From: Lysinibacter cavernae
Lineage (GTDB): Bacteria > Actinomycetota > Actinomycetes > Actinomycetales > Microbacteriaceae
Length of the DNA: 64,000 nucleotides
Reading direction: 5' to 3'
Assembly (NCBI RefSeq): GCF_011758565.1
Contig: NZ_JAAMOX010000002.1
Coordinates: 186,001-250,000, forward strand
The position numbers were made by a program, and so were the translations under genes. Positions 63,431 to 64,000 of the stretch are shown in pieces. Within the stretch, counting starts at the first letter, position 1. Each line of letters starts with the position of its first letter. The notes under the pieces are model-generated. The model was not told where the DNA came from. It did no database searches and saw only the letters and a program-made list of their open reading frames with translations.

Positions 63431-64000
63431 ATGCAGTCTGATGCAGAGCTCCTCAGCGCCGTACGTTCTGGCGACGCTGCAGCTTTTGGCGCCATTTACG
63501 AACGCCACAACCAGTCGGTAACCCTCACGGCCCGCAAATACGAGCGCGACCCCAACCGCGCCGACGACCTCGTCTCTGAGGCCTTCGCGCGACTCCTCCG
63601 TCTCCTGCAAGAGGGCAAAGGCCCAACCGAGACGGTTCGCCAATATCTCTACGTGATTGTGCGCAACCTCGCAAACGACCATGTCGTCGACATCCGTTCG
63701 AGCGATGCCTTCGACGAACTCGAAGACACCATGGCAGACGCGTCAACAACCGACGTGGCACAGCTCGAAGTTCTCAATCAAACCATCGTCACGAACGCGT
63801 TTAACTCGCTTCCCGACCGCTGGCAAAACATCCTCTGGATGGTCGACGTCGAAGGCATGAAGCCAGCGGCGGCGGCCCAACACTTTGGCATGACGGCCAA
63901 CAGCTGCTCCGCGCTCCTCCACCGTGCTCGCGGCGCGCTCGCGGAAGCGTATCTTGGCGCTCACCTCACGGCGAGAGTCTCTGAAGACTGCTCCAAATAT
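63431..64000 (+). CDS. ECF-type sigma factor, probably another sigma/anti-sigma fusion (cut by window end)
   Basis: The first 190 residues are in the window. Region 2 is at about 5-85 (PNRADDLVSEAFARLLRLLQ, YLYVIVRNLANDHV) and region 4 at about 120-175 (SLPDRWQNILWMVDVEGMKP, LLHRARGALAEAYLGAHL). The end, SEDCSKY, places a cysteine where the fusion protein at 44892 has C193, the first zinc ligand of its anti-sigma part, so the same architecture probably continues past the edge. AAGGGA lies nine bases before the ATG. It follows lysS divergently. Confidence 0.85.
   Translation, partial: MQSDAELLSAVRSGDAAAFGAIYERHNQSVTLTARKYERDPNRADDLVSEAFARLLRLLQEGKGPTETVRQYLYVIVRNLANDHVVDIRSSDAFDELEDTMADASTTDVAQLEVLNQTIVTNAFNSLPDRWQNILWMVDVEGMKPAAAAQHFGMTANSCSALLHRARGALAEAYLGAHLTARVSEDCSKY

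Overview
The window looks like a chromosome segment of a high-G+C Gram-positive actinobacterium, most likely of the Microbacteriaceae. This is inferred from the mix of genes (rpoB-rpoC with TTG starts, clpC with a UVR segment, mqo, radA, lysS, a DUF4916-type Nudix protein, DtxR-type iron control) and from the lipoprotein and surface-protein style; no rRNA gene is present to settle it. There are two tRNA genes and no CRISPR array, integrase or complete insertion sequence.

Layout. 1-5007: start of rpoC and complete rpoB, minus strand. 5489-12208: mostly plus-strand housekeeping genes (spermidine-synthase-like methyltransferase, SprT-like metalloprotease, DEAD-box helicase, YqjM-type ene-reductase, Nudix protein, esterase, small alarmone synthetase). 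12212-17043: a BMP-type nucleoside ABC importer operon. 17183-20011: a lipoprotein, then a phage-like module (M23 lysin, XRE repressor, divergent XRE plus ImmA/IrrE protease) beside tRNA-Pro. 20131-24677: HAD phosphatase, tdk, mqo, radA, tRNA-Ser. 24727-29479: an accessory island with an RCC1-repeat surface protein between a decayed and an intact sigma/anti-sigma fusion gene, both preceded by the same structured leader. 29669-31560: small membrane, phosphoesterase and lipoprotein genes. 31672-44379: a giant surface protein of about 4,235 residues with about 20 invasin-type and 19 bacterial Ig-like domains. 44892-46820: a divergent sigma/anti-sigma fusion whose C-terminus carries the same general class of Ig-like domain. 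46817-53024: methyltransferase, membrane proteins, N-acetyltransferase, clpC. 53536-58193: DUF2975/XRE pair with a textbook operator, then an iron-siderophore ABC importer with a DtxR-like box. 58367-63273: pirin, lipoprotein, cardiolipin synthase, lysS. 63431-end: a third sigma factor of the same kind, cut by the window.

The most unusual content is the repeated pairing of membrane-anchored sigma/anti-sigma fusion proteins with large surface proteins. One pair (44892 and the giant protein) is divergent; another (RCC1 protein) is flanked by two sigma copies, one of which survives only as a leader, 11 start codons and a C-terminal fragment. The duplicated leader keeps its hairpins while its loops drift, with one compensatory base-pair change, which suggests a functional RNA. 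My working model is that these sigma factors control surface proteins in response to a cell-surface cue; this is inference from fusion architecture and gene order.
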